Shown: in pieces, positions 45,533 through 57,840 of the stretch | Layout of the letters: each line of letters begins with the position of its first letter | Numbering within the stretch: position 1 is the first letter of the stretch | DNA from: Chrysogorgia sp. JL179-B06 | Taxonomy: Eukaryota; Cnidaria; Anthozoa; Scleralcyonacea; Chrysogorgiidae | Length of the DNA stretch: 64,000 bases | Direction of reading: 5' to 3' | NCBI GenBank assembly: GCA_035772405.1 | Contig: JAYKKM010000159.1 | Span: forward strand, 1,246,501-1,310,500 | Made by a program: the position numbers and the translations under genes | Notes under the pieces: generated by a model | Told to the model about the DNA's origin: nothing | The model's input: the letters and a program-made list of their open reading frames with translations, nothing else | Database searches by the model: none

Positions 45533-45570
45533 CTCCAAATTATGTAGAAAGACTGTTTTGTCTTTAAAAT
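45533..45570 (+). repeat. short duplicate of the receptor gene's stop region
   Basis: TATGTAGAAAGACTGTTTTG and TCTTTAAA repeat the last coding bases (45448-45477), 90 bases downstream. Confidence 0.6.
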
Positions 45571-45611
45571 GTTTATAAGGTGAAGAATTCAGTTCGAAAT
45601 AAACTCTCTTA

Positions 45612-46090
45612 GGGGGTGTTTATATGGAGGAGGGCTACCCCTCTTTACCGAGATCCCCCCTCTCAGAAAAACCATATGTAAAATTTGTTTTATATGAGAA
45701 GGCCAGCCCTCCTAGGCGAGATCTCGCTATTGAGTATTGACTACCACGAGGGCTGGAAAATTTCCTACCTTGCAAACTATCTTGCACCGTTTGTGTAGGA
45801 ACATGCGGCAAAGTTGGTCTTCGCCCGCATATTTTAAGACAACTCTTTATTTCACAAATTCTGTTTGTTCATACATAGGTTTTAAGTTGAAAACTTGTGC
45901 AGGAAAATGGATTCAGCGGGTTACGTGGGAAAATACAAGTTGTTAACTCGGTAAACAAGTCAGCCCTCCTAGAATGGCTAGCCCTCCTCGAAGGGCTAGA
46001 ATATTCCCATGTAAACGCGAGGTGAAATCCATCCCTTTTACTAGGACCAGCCATACCAAGAGTGCTTGCCTCCTTCGTGTAAACACCCCA
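45612..46090. mobile_element. inverted-repeat DNA element, GGGGTGTTTA ends
   Basis: GGGGTGTTTATATG at the left and the complement GTGTAAACACCCC at the right. Subterminal GCTAGCCCTCCT-type words and CATATAAA/CATGTAAAC recur. Non-coding. Confidence 0.65.
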
Positions 46091-46124
46091 GCCCTTACTG
46101 TAAAGAACCACGATTGGCGTTTAC

Positions 46125-46252
46125 AACTCTTCTATATCTCACTTCGATTTATCAATATTAATATCTCAATATCTTCCATATCTCACTTCGATCTTGAGAT
46201 ATTAATATGTCAATATCTTCTATATCTCACTTCGATCTTGAGATATTAAGAT
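46125..46252. repeat. imperfect tandem repeat, CTATATCTCACTTCGATC unit
   Basis: Three copies of a roughly 50-base unit with TTGAGATATTAATAT. Confidence 0.85.
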
Positions 46253-46552
46253 TTGTTTAAAATATGTAAATGATTCTCACTATGACGTCACACCTCTATA
46301 TTTTTGAGATTATGTCACGAATTCACGAAAGTGTTCATGTGTGTTTGTGTGCTACGCTATTAGACATACGAAGTTACGTTTCCAGTGATTTAATTTGCTA
46401 ATTCCAAAAATATACAGGCTTTTCAGTCAGTCATTATGCAGTGTGATGTGAGGATATCATTTATAACATATCATACCGATATATAGTGACTGCCGCATAG
46501 GCAGTACATACATCAATCGAACAAGTACATCATTGTAACCTTCGCTCTCCAT

Positions 46553-46632
46553 TTGAGTCTCGGCAGCTCAATGGTTAGAGCGTCTCCCCGGCAATCAGAA
46601 GGTTACGGGTTCGATTCCTGTCAGAATCATTT
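46553..46632 (+). mobile_element. tRNA-derived SINE head
   Basis: GGCAGCTCAATGGTTAGAG and GGGTTCGATTCC form A and B boxes, and the T stem (ACGGG/CCTGT) pairs. The anticodon arm and acceptor stem do not, so it is SINE-derived rather than a functional tRNA gene. Confidence 0.6.
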
Positions 46633-46639
46633 TTCTGAG

Positions 46640-47440
46640 GATACGAGCTTCACGATCGTCCATGTATCGTATATCAAACAAATCTTAATTATCTGAAAAA
46701 CAAAGTGAGATATGGAAGAGTTGTAAACGTCAATCTTTGTGACTTATGTTCATGAAATTCTCCTTTACGATTAGCGACATTCTCACAATGACTGTTGTGA
46801 TGAAATAAGATGAAATAAGAAAAATAAATTCCAACCTTAAGGATATTCGGACTTAGAATTAACAAATTTGCCATAGAATTTCACAAATTTAAGAATCCAT
46901 CAGGATAGTCTGTTTGTGGTATATGTGGGCAAAACTCTTTCGTTTGGTAATGTCATATTATGACGTCATCGAAAAATGAAAATTCCTATGATCTTCTAAG
47001 GTTTTAAAGTAAAATTAATTTTTCAAATACGATTAAAATCTGGGCGGTTATCTTCAAAGTACTTATGCATTTTAAGAATTTTTAAAAGTAGCCGGGATGT
47101 CGAATTTGTAAGGTGAATAAACACAATAAAATATTAATAACTTCGTTTTTATTTAATGTATTAAGAAATCCATACGTATTTTTTGCAGCAAGTAATTTAG
47201 ATTTACATGACACTCACAAATAGTGTCAAAAATGTCAAAAATTATTCTAATTTTTGTTTTTGTCGATAACGTCAATATGGCAAAAGAAGTTTGCCAACAT
47301 ATTCCACACATAAAATGTCTTCCTTCTACCTCGCATTTGTTGTCTACTTACGAAGTATATTGGGCGCTAAAAGACCTGTCCTGAGTAACTGGTTGTCTAC
47401 CAGCGGAATACGTGCCAACAACTTTAATGTGATTGAGAAA
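46640..47440. other. no supported gene
   Basis: AT-rich; no coding or defined repeat structure seen. Confidence 0.4.
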
Positions 47441-47447
47441 ACTCATA

Positions 47448-47576
47448 GGCGTAGCCAGAAGGGGAGCCGGGGGGAGGGGGGGCATTAGAAAATTTGTACT
47501 CTTGGGTCTTCATTTGCGTTAGGCTGGCACCCTAGGTTTTTCATGGCCCCCCTTGACATTAAATCCTGGCTACGCC
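47448..47576. mobile_element. 129-base inverted-repeat element
   Basis: The ends GGCGTAGCCAG and CTGGCTACGCC. The interior is GC-rich (GGGGGGAGGGGGGGC). This terminus type is widespread in marine invertebrates. Confidence 0.65.
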
Positions 47577-47713
47577 TCTGATAAAACTTTGTTTAACTGG
47601 GCATTTTTGTCTCTACAAACTTACACCTTGTTAATATAGATCTTAAAAGATCTTAATAACTTAATAGAAATTTAGAAATAGAATAATATAACTTAAAAAA
47701 CGATTGTTAGAGG

Positions 47714-47779
47714 GAAGGTCAGACGATCGACTTTGTGTTTAGTATGTACGAACATGTAGAAAGACTATCTTGTATTTAA
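47714..47779 (+). pseudogene. paralogous C-terminal fragment of the receptor gene
   Basis: Encodes EGQTIDFVFSMYEHVERLSC plus Ile and stop, closely matching the end of the 42874-45477 frame (GQTIDFSFSTYEYVERLSC). It is preceded by TTGTTAG, which could act as an acceptor. The similarity continues a little into the 3' flank. It may be a relic of a tandem duplicate or an alternative terminal exon. Confidence 0.6.
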
Positions 47780-48840
47780 AGTAATGTTCAGGAATTGTAG
47801 AGCTTAATATAATACTATAGAACTGAAATTAAAGAACATTGGCAACATAAATCACAATTTCAAATTTTTGACTTTATGTTTAACAAACAGGATTACGAAG
47901 GTAGTAATCAAAGTGAATAAAACTACTCTTGTACAAAACAACAGCACTAATTTTGACCAAAGACAATCCTGTCATCCGCCATCTTGTTGTAATACTTTGC
48001 CTAATTAACTGAGACATTGGTGACGTCACACCTGGGGTAAACCTGATGAAACTATACTGTGGGTAGCCGAGTTACCGCGGGATGCCTTTTGAAATTGTGC
48101 GGTTCAATTGAAAAAGGAAGACACTCACAAAAATAGAGTTTCAAACTTATAAATACACGAGGATGGCTAGATAAAAATTTTGCTTTACGATGGTTGTGAC
48201 GTCACACGTATATCGAAAATACATCCAAGATGGCGGACAATGATTCAGGTTAGCAACTCTGACAGTGCAATTAATACACTTTACGAGCATTTTATAACCT
48301 CAAACTACTATATTACGGCTATTTAAGTTACGTATTTTGATCGAAAAGGGACTTATTTTTAGACAATGTTCTTCAATAGAAGTTTATATAGTGTCTATAA
48401 TGTCAAAAATTTATTGTTTCATTTGGAAGAACTTTTAAAATAATAAAGTAACTTCCTTTCATGATTTTCGTTTTGTTTTTGATATATTTCAGTTTGTTTG
48501 ATATGCAAATGTCTGGAATTTCGTCACCATGCATAATGAGTTTTCAGAGAATGTAATAAAATTTGCCTTCATGAAATGAAAACACTGATGTTAATAACAT
48601 GTGCGCGTGTTTCTCCCACACCAAACTTCTTGATTTTAAAAGAAAGTGATACACAAACGTCTCCGGTACGTCATTATGCAGCATGTGTGACGAAATTCCA
48701 GATATTTGCATATAAACTGAAACGCGAAAAAGCAAAAATCTTCAAAAGAAGTTACATTATCATTTTAAAATTCTTGCAAATAAGACAATAAATTTTGTTG
48801 ACGTTATAGGCAATTTAATATAAATTAATGTATGATGTTA
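47780..48840. other. no supported gene
   Basis: Lies between two receptor-tail fragments; probably diverged downstream sequence of duplicated gene copies. No other exon of the receptor was recognised. Confidence 0.4.
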
Positions 48841-48847
48841 GACGGAT

Positions 48848-48907
48848 GGTCGGAGAATCGACTTATGGTTTACGTATGAATATATGGAAAGACTATCTTG
48901 TATTTAA
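48848..48907 (+). pseudogene. second paralogous C-terminal receptor fragment
   Basis: Reads GRRIDLWFTYEYMERLSC plus Ile and stop. The 3' flank (ATGACCAAGAATTTC, AAGACAACATA) also resembles the flank of the intact gene. It is preceded by TGATGTTAG, an acceptor-like sequence. Confidence 0.5.
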
Positions 48908-48959
48908 TGTAATGACCAAGAATTTCAAGACAACATATAGCACTAAATTAAAGTCCATA

Positions 48960-49090
48960 TCGATTTTCGAGTTATAACGACACGCGAGATGCGCGTAAAA
49001 CACGGCACGCGGGATGTAAAACACGAGGCGATAGCCCAGTGTTTTTCTAGCTTCTCGAGTGCCGTTATCAATCGATAATCGCACAGCGAC
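48960..49090. mobile_element. foldback, F1-like architecture
   Basis: ATCGATTTTCGAGTTATAAC pairs imperfectly with GTTATCAATCGATAATCG. The centre carries AAAACACGAGGCGATAGCCC, resembling other F1-like centres. Confidence 0.65.
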
Positions 49091-49164
49091 TCTAAGCTTT
49101 TTTATTTGTTTTTATAAAATGTCTTTAATTTGTCAATAAATCGAAGAAAACTACAGATTACCTG

Positions 49165-49395
49165 CCTCGGGAGCTTGTTATCAACCTCGTGGCCTTCCGG
49201 CTGGAATTGAACCCGCGACCCACCCGGTCTTCTCAGTGCCCGGAGAGGGAGCGCCCGGCATAGAAGGGGAGTGGAGCGAGCGAAGAGAAGACCCTGGTAA
49301 AGGCTGGTCACGTGACTCCAAGGATATTGGATTCTTTTGTAACCTGGCTTATTCTCGCTTATATCATCCGGGGGGCCGGATCGCTGTGAAAACAT
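49165..49395. repeat. GC-rich repeat with embedded SINE end
   Basis: Contains the complement of the S1 B box (GGAATTGAACCCGCGACC), then CTTCTCAGTGCCCGG, GTGGAGCGAGCGAAGAGAAG and GTCACGTGACTCCAAGGATA. The latter block recurs in the opposite orientation at 54345-54480. Confidence 0.65.
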
Positions 49396-49646
49396 ACCAC
49401 AAACTTCTATAATTGAAAGTATAAACAGTATATGGATAATTTAAAAAGATTACAATTTATTGGAAAGGCAGTACGGACTGCAGACAAGTTGAAAGCCTTG
49501 AAAGATGGTGGATTACTTCGAAATATACGTTGATTTACTGGACATTTGTTGCTGTCATAAGATAAACATGATTAGTATTTAAAATAATAGTCATAGTCTG
49601 ACTGTATTAAAATTGTAAATTCGAACTGTTCTGGCGTTGATCATAG

Positions 49647-49826
49647 CAGGCGCAGATTTAGAAGTTAGTCGCATAAATTAGATTTAGCATTTGCAATTCA
49701 AAATACCTGTGAATAACAATCCTATTGGATAGGTTTTTGTTCTAAATTATTCTTAAGAAAAGCATAACCAATAGGGTTGTTCATGAAGTGTCTAATTTAT
49801 GCGACTAACTTCTAAATCCGCGCCTG
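49647..49826. mobile_element. 180-bp hAT-like MITE with 8-bp target duplication
   Basis: The direct repeat GATCATAG flanks it (49639-49646 and 49827-49834). The termini are 36-base inverted repeats starting CAGGCGCAGATTTAGAAG. CAG-type ends with 8-bp duplications fit hAT. It is inserted in another repeat (GACGACGACGGC region). Confidence 0.9.
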
Positions 49827-50061
49827 GATCATAGGGACTTTAAGATCTACGACGGCAACCTAGGACGACGACGGCAGTAAAAGCCGGTCGATTGACTAGC
49901 GTATTTGACACTCCAAGCTTGTTTTATGATCTCCAAAACGCTTCAATATTTCTAAAACGATTATAGTGTCTGTGTTTAAGTCAGTCTTAAGTCACATCTC
50001 TCATGAAATAAGTCACATCTCTTAAGTCACATCTCTCACAAAAAATTGATTAAAAATAGTC

Positions 50062-50673
50062 ATGGCGGATGGACGTGTCTTATCTCGCTCCGCGAACAAT
50101 CAACAAATTGACCAACAGTTTAATCTTGAATGCATGACTCTTAAGAAAGAGAAATACAGAGATAATCTTCACTATGGCTCTGATGGAAAGATTAAGTGGT
50201 TAGGGCAACTTGATGAACTAAAACAGTTCGTCAAATATATTTTGAAAGACGAAGCTGAAGGAAAATGGAAATCTCCCGGTGGCCAAGTTAAGTCTTTTCG
50301 TACTAATAACATCACTATTACATGGTACTCGCATAAAAAGACGTTGATGTTTCAAGGTCAATCTGGTGTTGCTTTAAAGGAACAAATTATTAATTTGCTC
50401 AAGACAGAAGAAGCCGTGCCAAACGACAATGATGGCGACAGTGCTCTCAGTCTAGAAGAACCCAAACCAGACGACAATAGCCACATAGTTCTAAAAGAAG
50501 CAGTCCTGGACTACAATAGCGGCCATATTACTCTAGAAAAAACCGGGTCAGAACAAAATAGACTATTCCCTTCGACAAATATCTATTTAGAAGAAGCCGT
50601 GCCAGAAGTCAATAGCCATATTGTTTCCGAAGCCAAAGACTCGAGTGCCGGCAAAGATCATACAATGCACTAA
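50062..50673 (+). CDS. LINE ORF1-like protein
   Basis: The frame of 203 codons from ATG 50062 directly precedes an endonuclease/RT frame and so is the probable ORF1 of a LINE. It holds an N-terminal basic region, a block WKSPGGQVKSF followed by NNITITWYSHKK that resembles a module seen in other cnidarian LINE ORF1s, and an acidic repetitive C-terminus with EEAVP repeated and NSHIV variants. No zinc knuckle is seen. LINE ORF1 proteins normally bind element RNA. It overlaps the next open frames by shift, so part of the original protein may extend past 50673. Confidence 0.6.
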   Translation: MADGRVLSRSANNQQIDQQFNLECMTLKKEKYRDNLHYGSDGKIKWLGQLDELKQFVKYILKDEAEGKWKSPGGQVKSFRTNNITITWYSHKKTLMFQGQSGVALKEQIINLLKTEEAVPNDNDGDSALSLEEPKPDDNSHIVLKEAVLDYNSGHITLEKTGSEQNRLFPSTNIYLEEAVPEVNSHIVSEAKDSSAGKDHTMH

Positions 50674-50913
50674 ACTAGATGTTCATTTCATTGACAACCA
50701 GAACATACATAAATCCCATTTGAATGGCTCGAAACTGCATCTAAACAGTACTGGTGACAAACTTCTTGGGAAAAACTTGTGTACATATCTTAGATCAATA
50801 AGACAAAACATTAACACAAGATTTTCTCATTGTCATGAAACAAATTTTCAGAAGAGATTTACAAACCATGCCCCACTCCAAACCCAGGGTATGAGAGGAG
50901 AGCAAGTCAGCGA

Positions 50914-53900
50914 TTGGAAAAGATATCTCAAATATGTACACTACGCAACGACATCGAAATAGTAGATGTCAACACCACAGTAAGGGATAAAACTTCTGAA
51001 CGAACTGAATCAACTGATGAAGTAAATTTTAACTATAATCCTAATAGTGATGTTGAAGGTAAGCGTATTCCTACTGTTGATTATGGCACCCCACCCATAA
51101 ATTTGACCCCTAATGGCACATGTGATGAAAGTAAATTGAGTTATACAGAATCAGAGAACAGCTCTGCCCACGTATTAAGTTTAAAAAAATTAAAAGGTTT
51201 TAGGCTTGCCCATCTTAATATAGCTTCTATACCAAAACATATTGATGAGTTGAAAATACTAATTAAAAGCAACCCAGTAGATGTACTTAGTATAAATGAA
51301 ACCAGACTTGACCATACAATTAATAATGATGAGGTAAACCTTCCTGGCTATGAATTATTCAGGAAAGATAGAACCAGAAACGGTGGTGGTGTTGCACTTT
51401 ATGTTAGAAGTGTATTTAATGTAAAAAACAAAACAGAACTAACTCCTGTTGATCTGGAGGCTGTGTTTGTTGAAATTATCAAACCAAAATCTAAAATTAT
51501 ACAAATTATTACTGTTTACCGACCACCAAATTCTGGACCTGAATGTTTGGATAGCCTAGAGTGTTTTCTTAATGAGATAGATAATGATAACAAAGAAATC
51601 CTTCTAACTGGAGATCTGAACTGCGATCTATCCTTAAATGTTCGACATTCCCATACTAATAAATTAATTGACGTTTTAAATATTCATCAGATGGATCAAG
51701 TGATCACCGAATCTACTAGAATTACATGTAACCATGAGTCTTTAATTGACATCATAGCTACAAATAGACCAGAAAAACTATTAAATTCTGGAGTTTTGCA
51801 TGTTGGAATTAGTGATCACAGTCTTATTTATGCATGTTTTAAAATAGCGGTACCCAAAGAAAACCCAAAGCTTGTTGAAAGTAGAAGTTTTAAAAATTAC
51901 AATCAAGAAAATTTTAAAAGAGATTTATACATTGCTCTTAATAAATGCAATTGGCATTCTGCTGATCCTAATACGCTATGGGATTTATTTAAAGGCACCT
52001 TTGTTTTAATTTCTGAAATGCATGCTCCCTTGAGAACACGTAAGGTAAGAAGTGAATACGCACCCTGGATTACTCCAACAATAACTAATGAAATGAACCA
52101 CCGTGATTATTTGAAAAGAAAAGTTGTTGCCTCTAAAAGTGATAGCCATCACATAGCATATAAAAAACAACGAAACCGTGTCAACAATTTAATTAGAACA
52201 GCCAAAAGGAAATTTTGTTTGGACACTATAGATAGCAACAGAAACAACCCAAAGGAAATGTGGAAGAACATCAATTTAGTGTTGGGTCGTCATGGTCGTT
52301 CCTCTAAAACAACTTTGATATCTTCAATTAAAATAAATAACACTACATTTACAAGCGATGTAGAAATTGCTGAAACTTTAAACACCTACTTTAATGAAGT
52401 AGGTGAAAGTCTTTCCAATAACTTAGATGAAAGTAACAGAGTGTTTTCGGATTATGTAACACCAATTCACAATGAATTTAAATTTTCAATTATAACTAAC
52501 AATCTCCTGGAAAAGCACCTTAAAGAACTGAAACCAAGTAAGGCAGCTGGTCTTGATAGAATACCAGCAAGATTGTTACAAGATTCATCTTATGTAACAG
52601 TCCCATTCCTAACTAACATTTTTAATGTTTCGATTGCTCAAGGTGTTTTTCCAGATGATTTGAAACAAGCACGAATCTCACCGATTTTCAAATCCGGTGA
52701 CAAAGAAGATTGCGGCAATTATCGTCCAATCTCAGTTTATATCAGTTGTTTCTAAATTATTTGAGAAACTGGTCTGTAATCAACTAAATTCATACCTGAT
52801 GCAGAATGATGTTCTGGCACATTGCCAATCAGGGTTTCGTAGAGGTCACTCTACTGCCACGTCATTATTAAATACAACAGACACTTGGTTGGTTAATATT
52901 GATCGTGGTCTGATCAATGGTGTCTTATTTCTTGATTTAAAAAAAGCTTTTGATACCGTCGATCACAACATTCTTATAAAAAAATTAGAGTTGTACGGTA
53001 TTAAAGGCATCGAGTTACAATGGTTCACTTCGTATCTAAGTAAACGTGGTCAAGTCTGTAAGGTGGGAAGTAAACTGTCTTCTAAGAAATATATGAAGAC
53101 TGGTGTGCCTCAGGGGTCAAATTTGGGTCCATTGTTATTTTTAATCTATATAAATGATCTACCGAATTGTTTGAGGAACTCCACTCCAGCTTTATTTGCT
53201 GATGATACAAATATTACAGTAACCGGTACTTCAGAATGTGACATCGAAGTAAAGCTAAACCAAGAACTAGATTATCTACATGACTGGCTGTTAGCAAATA
53301 AACTTTCATTAAACATCAAAAAAAACCGAATATATGATCATTGGTTCCAGGCAACGACTTTCGCGAATCAAAAGTGACCCACATGTTGTTATAGATAACG
53401 AAACAATTAAACGAGTAGATAACACCAAAACTCTTGGTGTTTTTATTGACGAGAAAATTACCTGGAAAAACCATATTGATCATGTTTCAAAGAAAATATC
53501 TAAGGGAATAGGAGTTTTGCGCAGAGCCAAGAATTTTATTAGTAAAGAAAGTCTAGAAAGACTATATAAAACGTTAGTGCTACCCCATTTTGACTATTGC
53601 TCCCTTGTTTGGGACAATTGTTCAAATGAGTTAAAAGAACGTCTTCAAAAGTTACAAAACAAAGCAGGTCGAGTAATCACTGGTGACAGTTATTACTCGT
53701 CTGCGACAGAAACCCTAACCAAATTAGGTTGGGTTACTCTTCAGTGTAGGAGAGACGAACAGCTGCTATCATTGGTAGATAAGTGCGTGAGTGGAAGTTC
53801 AAATTTAAGTCACTTAGTTAAATTGTCGGATCGTGATTGTTACGACTTAAGGAGTAATAATAACAAGTTATATTTACCAAAACCAAATACTAATGCCCTA

Positions 53901-53951
53901 AAAAGAACATTTGGGTATAGAGGTGCCATAATGTGGAATATCCTACCTTAA
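50914..53951 (+). pseudogene. LINE ORF2: endonuclease and reverse transcriptase, two frameshifts
   Basis: An apurinic-type endonuclease comes first: RLAHLNIASIPKH, DVLSINETRLDH with catalytic Glu, TVYRPPNSGPE, LLTGDLNCDL and GISDHSLIY with the terminal Asp-His. RT follows: AAGLDRIPARLL, NYRPIS, then a frame slip at about 52737-52743. The second frame carries FLDLKKAFDTVDH, GVPQGSNLGPLLF and FADD at 53195-53206. A second slip at the A8 run 53318-53325 moves into the third frame, with TLGVFIDEKITWKNH and QNKAGRVITG, ending at TAA 53949-53951. The start at 50914 is not an ATG; the natural start is unclear. All motifs are present, so the copy is nearly full length and recently inserted. The A-run slip could be a sequencing error. 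CR1/L2-like by motif recall. Confidence 0.9.
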
Positions 53952-54171
53952 AATTTGTTTACACATAATATTGAAACTTTTAGCTCTTTAAATAATTAAT
54001 TTTAATTGTAAATAACATAGCAAATTTTAAGACATGTACATGTATTTTATATCTAATATTTTTATCATATATTCAATTACATGTAAGTTAACACGGCCCC
54101 ATGAAAAACAATCCTTTTTGGATTGATGCGGTTACCGTGTATAAAGATTTTTAAATAAATAAATAAATAAT
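53952..54171 (+). other. LINE 3' UTR with double stem-loop and (TAAA)n tail
   Basis: ACACGG (54091-54096) pairs CCGTGT (54135-54140), enclosing a second stem CAATCC/GGATTG (54109-54114, 54120-54125). The element ends in TAAA repeats (54152-54170). Tail repeats plus a 3' hairpin are typical of CR1/L2-type elements. Confidence 0.7.
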
Positions 54172-54284
54172 CTCTCCGCGAGTTACCGTCGTCCTAAAGA
54201 CGTGAAAATGCTCTCAGTGGCGTTGTAGACAGAACGAGGACGGCGTTGAAATTACTCTTGGGAATAAAAATTATTCACTATTGT

Positions 54285-54500
54285 TTCGCATGAAGATTCT
54301 TTTGTTTGAACGACGTCCCCGTCCTGGGATGATATAAGCGTGAATAAGCCAGGTTACAAAATAATCCAATATCCTTGGAGTCACGTGACCAGCCTTTACG
54401 TTTCCAGGGTCTTCTCTTCGCTCGCTCCACTCCCCTCCTATCCCGGGCGCTCCCTCCCCGGGCACTGAGAAGACCCTGGGTACGAGGTTGGCTTGTTATC
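54285..54500. repeat. GC-rich repeat, inverted relative to 49.2 kb
   Basis: Shares GGAGTCACGTGACCAGCC, CTTCTCTTCGCTCGCTCCAC and the CCGGGCACTGAGAAGACCC region with 49165-49395 in opposite orientation. It ends in CCTGGGTACGAGG. Confidence 0.65.
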
Positions 54501-55485
<985 letters not shown>

Positions 55486-56090
55486 TTCTAGTTATTTATT
55501 TATTATTTATTATTATTTATTTATTATTTCTATTTACTTGGGCTACTGTGGTAGCACCAAATCTTAAAACCAGCTTCGTTATTATTATTATTATTAGTAT
55601 TATTTTTCTTGGGGTCCGTAAATTTGCAAAATTGCGCAATAACTCGTACCCAGGGTCTTCACCCTTGCCTCAATGTTCCTTGCCTTCACCCTTGTTGTCA
55701 ATGAATCGCAGTCTGAAAAGCATTTACGAGACCTGTAAACCCGCAAACCATTGCAAAGATTCTCTCCAAGATGAGAGAAACACAGATGAGAGTTCAATCG
55801 TGAAGACGGAATGGACAGCCGAAGGACAGGGAAATATTATTATACTGTGTTGACATTTTATATCCCGTGAAACTCCGTAATATCAAGCATGAAATGTTGT
55901 ATTTTTTGTCCAATTTAAATCAATTCTACATCGAAATGATCACTTGAATCTGGCGAATCGAACGCTGTAGGTTTCGTCTACTTAAAATGTGAAGATCAGA
56001 TGTTATATGAGAAAATGCGTAAGCGATTAAAGCGAGACTCGTCTTTAAAATTAAAGGACATGGCTTCAAGATCTATTCGTCGTTTACCCG
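55486..56090. other. no supported gene; TTATTTA-rich tract
   Basis: Low-complexity TTATTTATT from 55492 to 55535, and ATTATTATT near 55580. No coding family recognised. Confidence 0.4.
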
Positions 56091-56096
56091 ATGATT

Positions 56097-56480
56097 TAAC
56101 GCTTTTATGTCCATTAAACCGATGTAATTTCGTAACAGATATGTTTCGTAAACCTTGCCGTTGATTTTTATATAAATTTTGACACACGAAGACCTTCAAT
56201 CCAACAGATATTAGAAAAAATAGCATTGCCGTGTTTAGTGTTTACATTAAATTTCGTCTGCGTGTCAGGCGTTCTGCATAGACGCCTGTTTTTCTTCGTC
56301 TTCATTTCTAGTCAATGCTTTTATGTTCATTAAACCGATGTAATTTCATAACAGATATGTTTCGTATACCTTGCCGTTGATTTTTATATGAATTTCGAAC
56401 AGATATTAGAAAAATAGCATTGCCGTGTTTTGGGGAGGCTAGCCTGCGTGTAGACGCCTGATTTTTCTTCGTATTTCCAG
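56097..56480. repeat. direct duplication of about 120-140 bases
   Basis: CTTTTATGT.CATTAAACCG, AACAGATATGTTTCGTA, CCTTGCCGTTGATTTTTATA and ATAGCATTGCCGTGTTT occur at 56100-56240 and again at 56319-56432, followed each time by AGACGCCTG and TTTTTCTTCGT. Confidence 0.85.
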
Positions 56481-57110
56481 CCCAGCGCTGCACAATGCCT
56501 TCAGTAATCAATGCATTAAATATTATCTTTGGTAATATAAGACAAGTGATCCAACTGTCTAACATGCCACCAGTGTATACCCATCTCTGCAGGCAATATG
56601 CGCGCCATGTCCCTAAAATTAGCAGCCCAAGTTAACGCCTAGCGGGCGTCTTGTTGCATTTAATAAATTAGCCCTTGTAGCATCGTTCAGAAGACAAATT
56701 CTTTTAAATTTCGTACGCAATAAAAATAGGTATGCAACTCGTACATGCATATGTCGATATTCATTAACGAAACATTTCTGATAACATCAAAATAGAAAAT
56801 AGTCCACGGAATCCGTACATGTTCTTCCAAAAAAGAGAAGGTATGATTTTTAATATTAGCTTATATCTACCGCTCAGTTAGTATCTTGCATGTGCGCTAT
56901 CTGTGTAACATGCTGTCTTCAAGCGTATTGAGGATTTGCCATTCATAGTGTGTCAAGTAATGTTCTTAATAACTCATGAGGAAAACACAAAGGAAAATCA
57001 TAACCGAGACGTTGTTTATAGATGTGGTAATAGTCCATAAATTAAGCCAACTTTTCCCTCAAATTTCTCTTAAAATACTGGTTAGTTTGAGAAGCTATAT
57101 CATACACTCG
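56481..57110. other. no gene seen; F1-like fragment at the end
   Basis: AGGAAAACACAAAGGAAAATCA near 56982 matches the body of family F1 in minus orientation. The remainder is unassigned. Confidence 0.4.
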
Positions 57111-57111
57111 A

Positions 57112-57245
57112 AAGACGTTTATTATCTGATTCGAAAACACCTCGAAGTTGGTTAAAAAACTCGGCTGTAGCCTCGTTTTTCAACACATTTCTCGGTGTTT
57201 AAATTAGATAATAAAGGTCTTCTCGTGTATGATAGATTACTAAAT
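57112..57245. mobile_element. foldback, F1-like architecture
   Basis: GAAAGACGTTTATTATCTGA and AAAACACCTCGA pair with TAGATAATAAAGGTCTTCT and TCTCGGTGTTT. The centre reads CTCGGCTGTAGCCTCG. Confidence 0.65.
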
Positions 57246-57554
57246 GATTGTTTTCATCAAACAAGAACGCCAACTAGGACGAAATTGTCGTTTACTCTCG
57301 TGGCGTTATTGTGTTAAAGTTAAGCTATAATTGCATTAGGGGTTGTTTAGATTAGTAGCACAATATAATATCATGTGTCCAATTTATTTAACCGCGGTAA
57401 AACTCATCAGGATTTTACATACACTACCTAAATTACAAAATTACAGTTCTAATATATATGTTCACAAATTTCAAATTACAATTCTAATATTCCTAATAAT
57501 ACTAAGTTAAAAATACCTGCTTTCCATGCATGAGTGCATGCAGTGCAATAAAAA

Positions 57555-57840
57555 GGTTAAGAGGTTATGAAGATACAGTAGTGGCAGCCCGAACCGGATC
57601 TAAATTCACCCAGAGTGTCTGCCTTCCGGAACTTGATAGGAAGGCTATTACATAGCACCGTATTTAGTATGAGACTAGCTAGTTTGCCCTCGGTGTTTCT
57701 CAATGAATAATTCGTTACATTGCTACGTGAGCCTATTAAGTGATTTGTAGACCATAACAGCTTTTTGAAACTTGCGCTGGGAATCAAGTTTTCTCCAGCC
57801 AAGTTTCTTAAGGAGAAAATCACCATTAGTGTCATAACTA
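57555..57840 (-). pseudogene. LINE ORF2 C-terminal fragment
   Basis: The minus frame includes SNVTNYSLRNTEGKLASL and LCNSLPIKFRKADTLGEF, ending GCHYCIFITS and stop. This is the terminal region typical of CR1/L2-type LINE ORF2s. Only about 90 codons remain. Confidence 0.55.

Noticed and set aside
46556..46628. Possible functional tRNA gene
   Set aside because: The D and T arms pair but the anticodon arm and acceptor stem do not; it resembles a SINE head.
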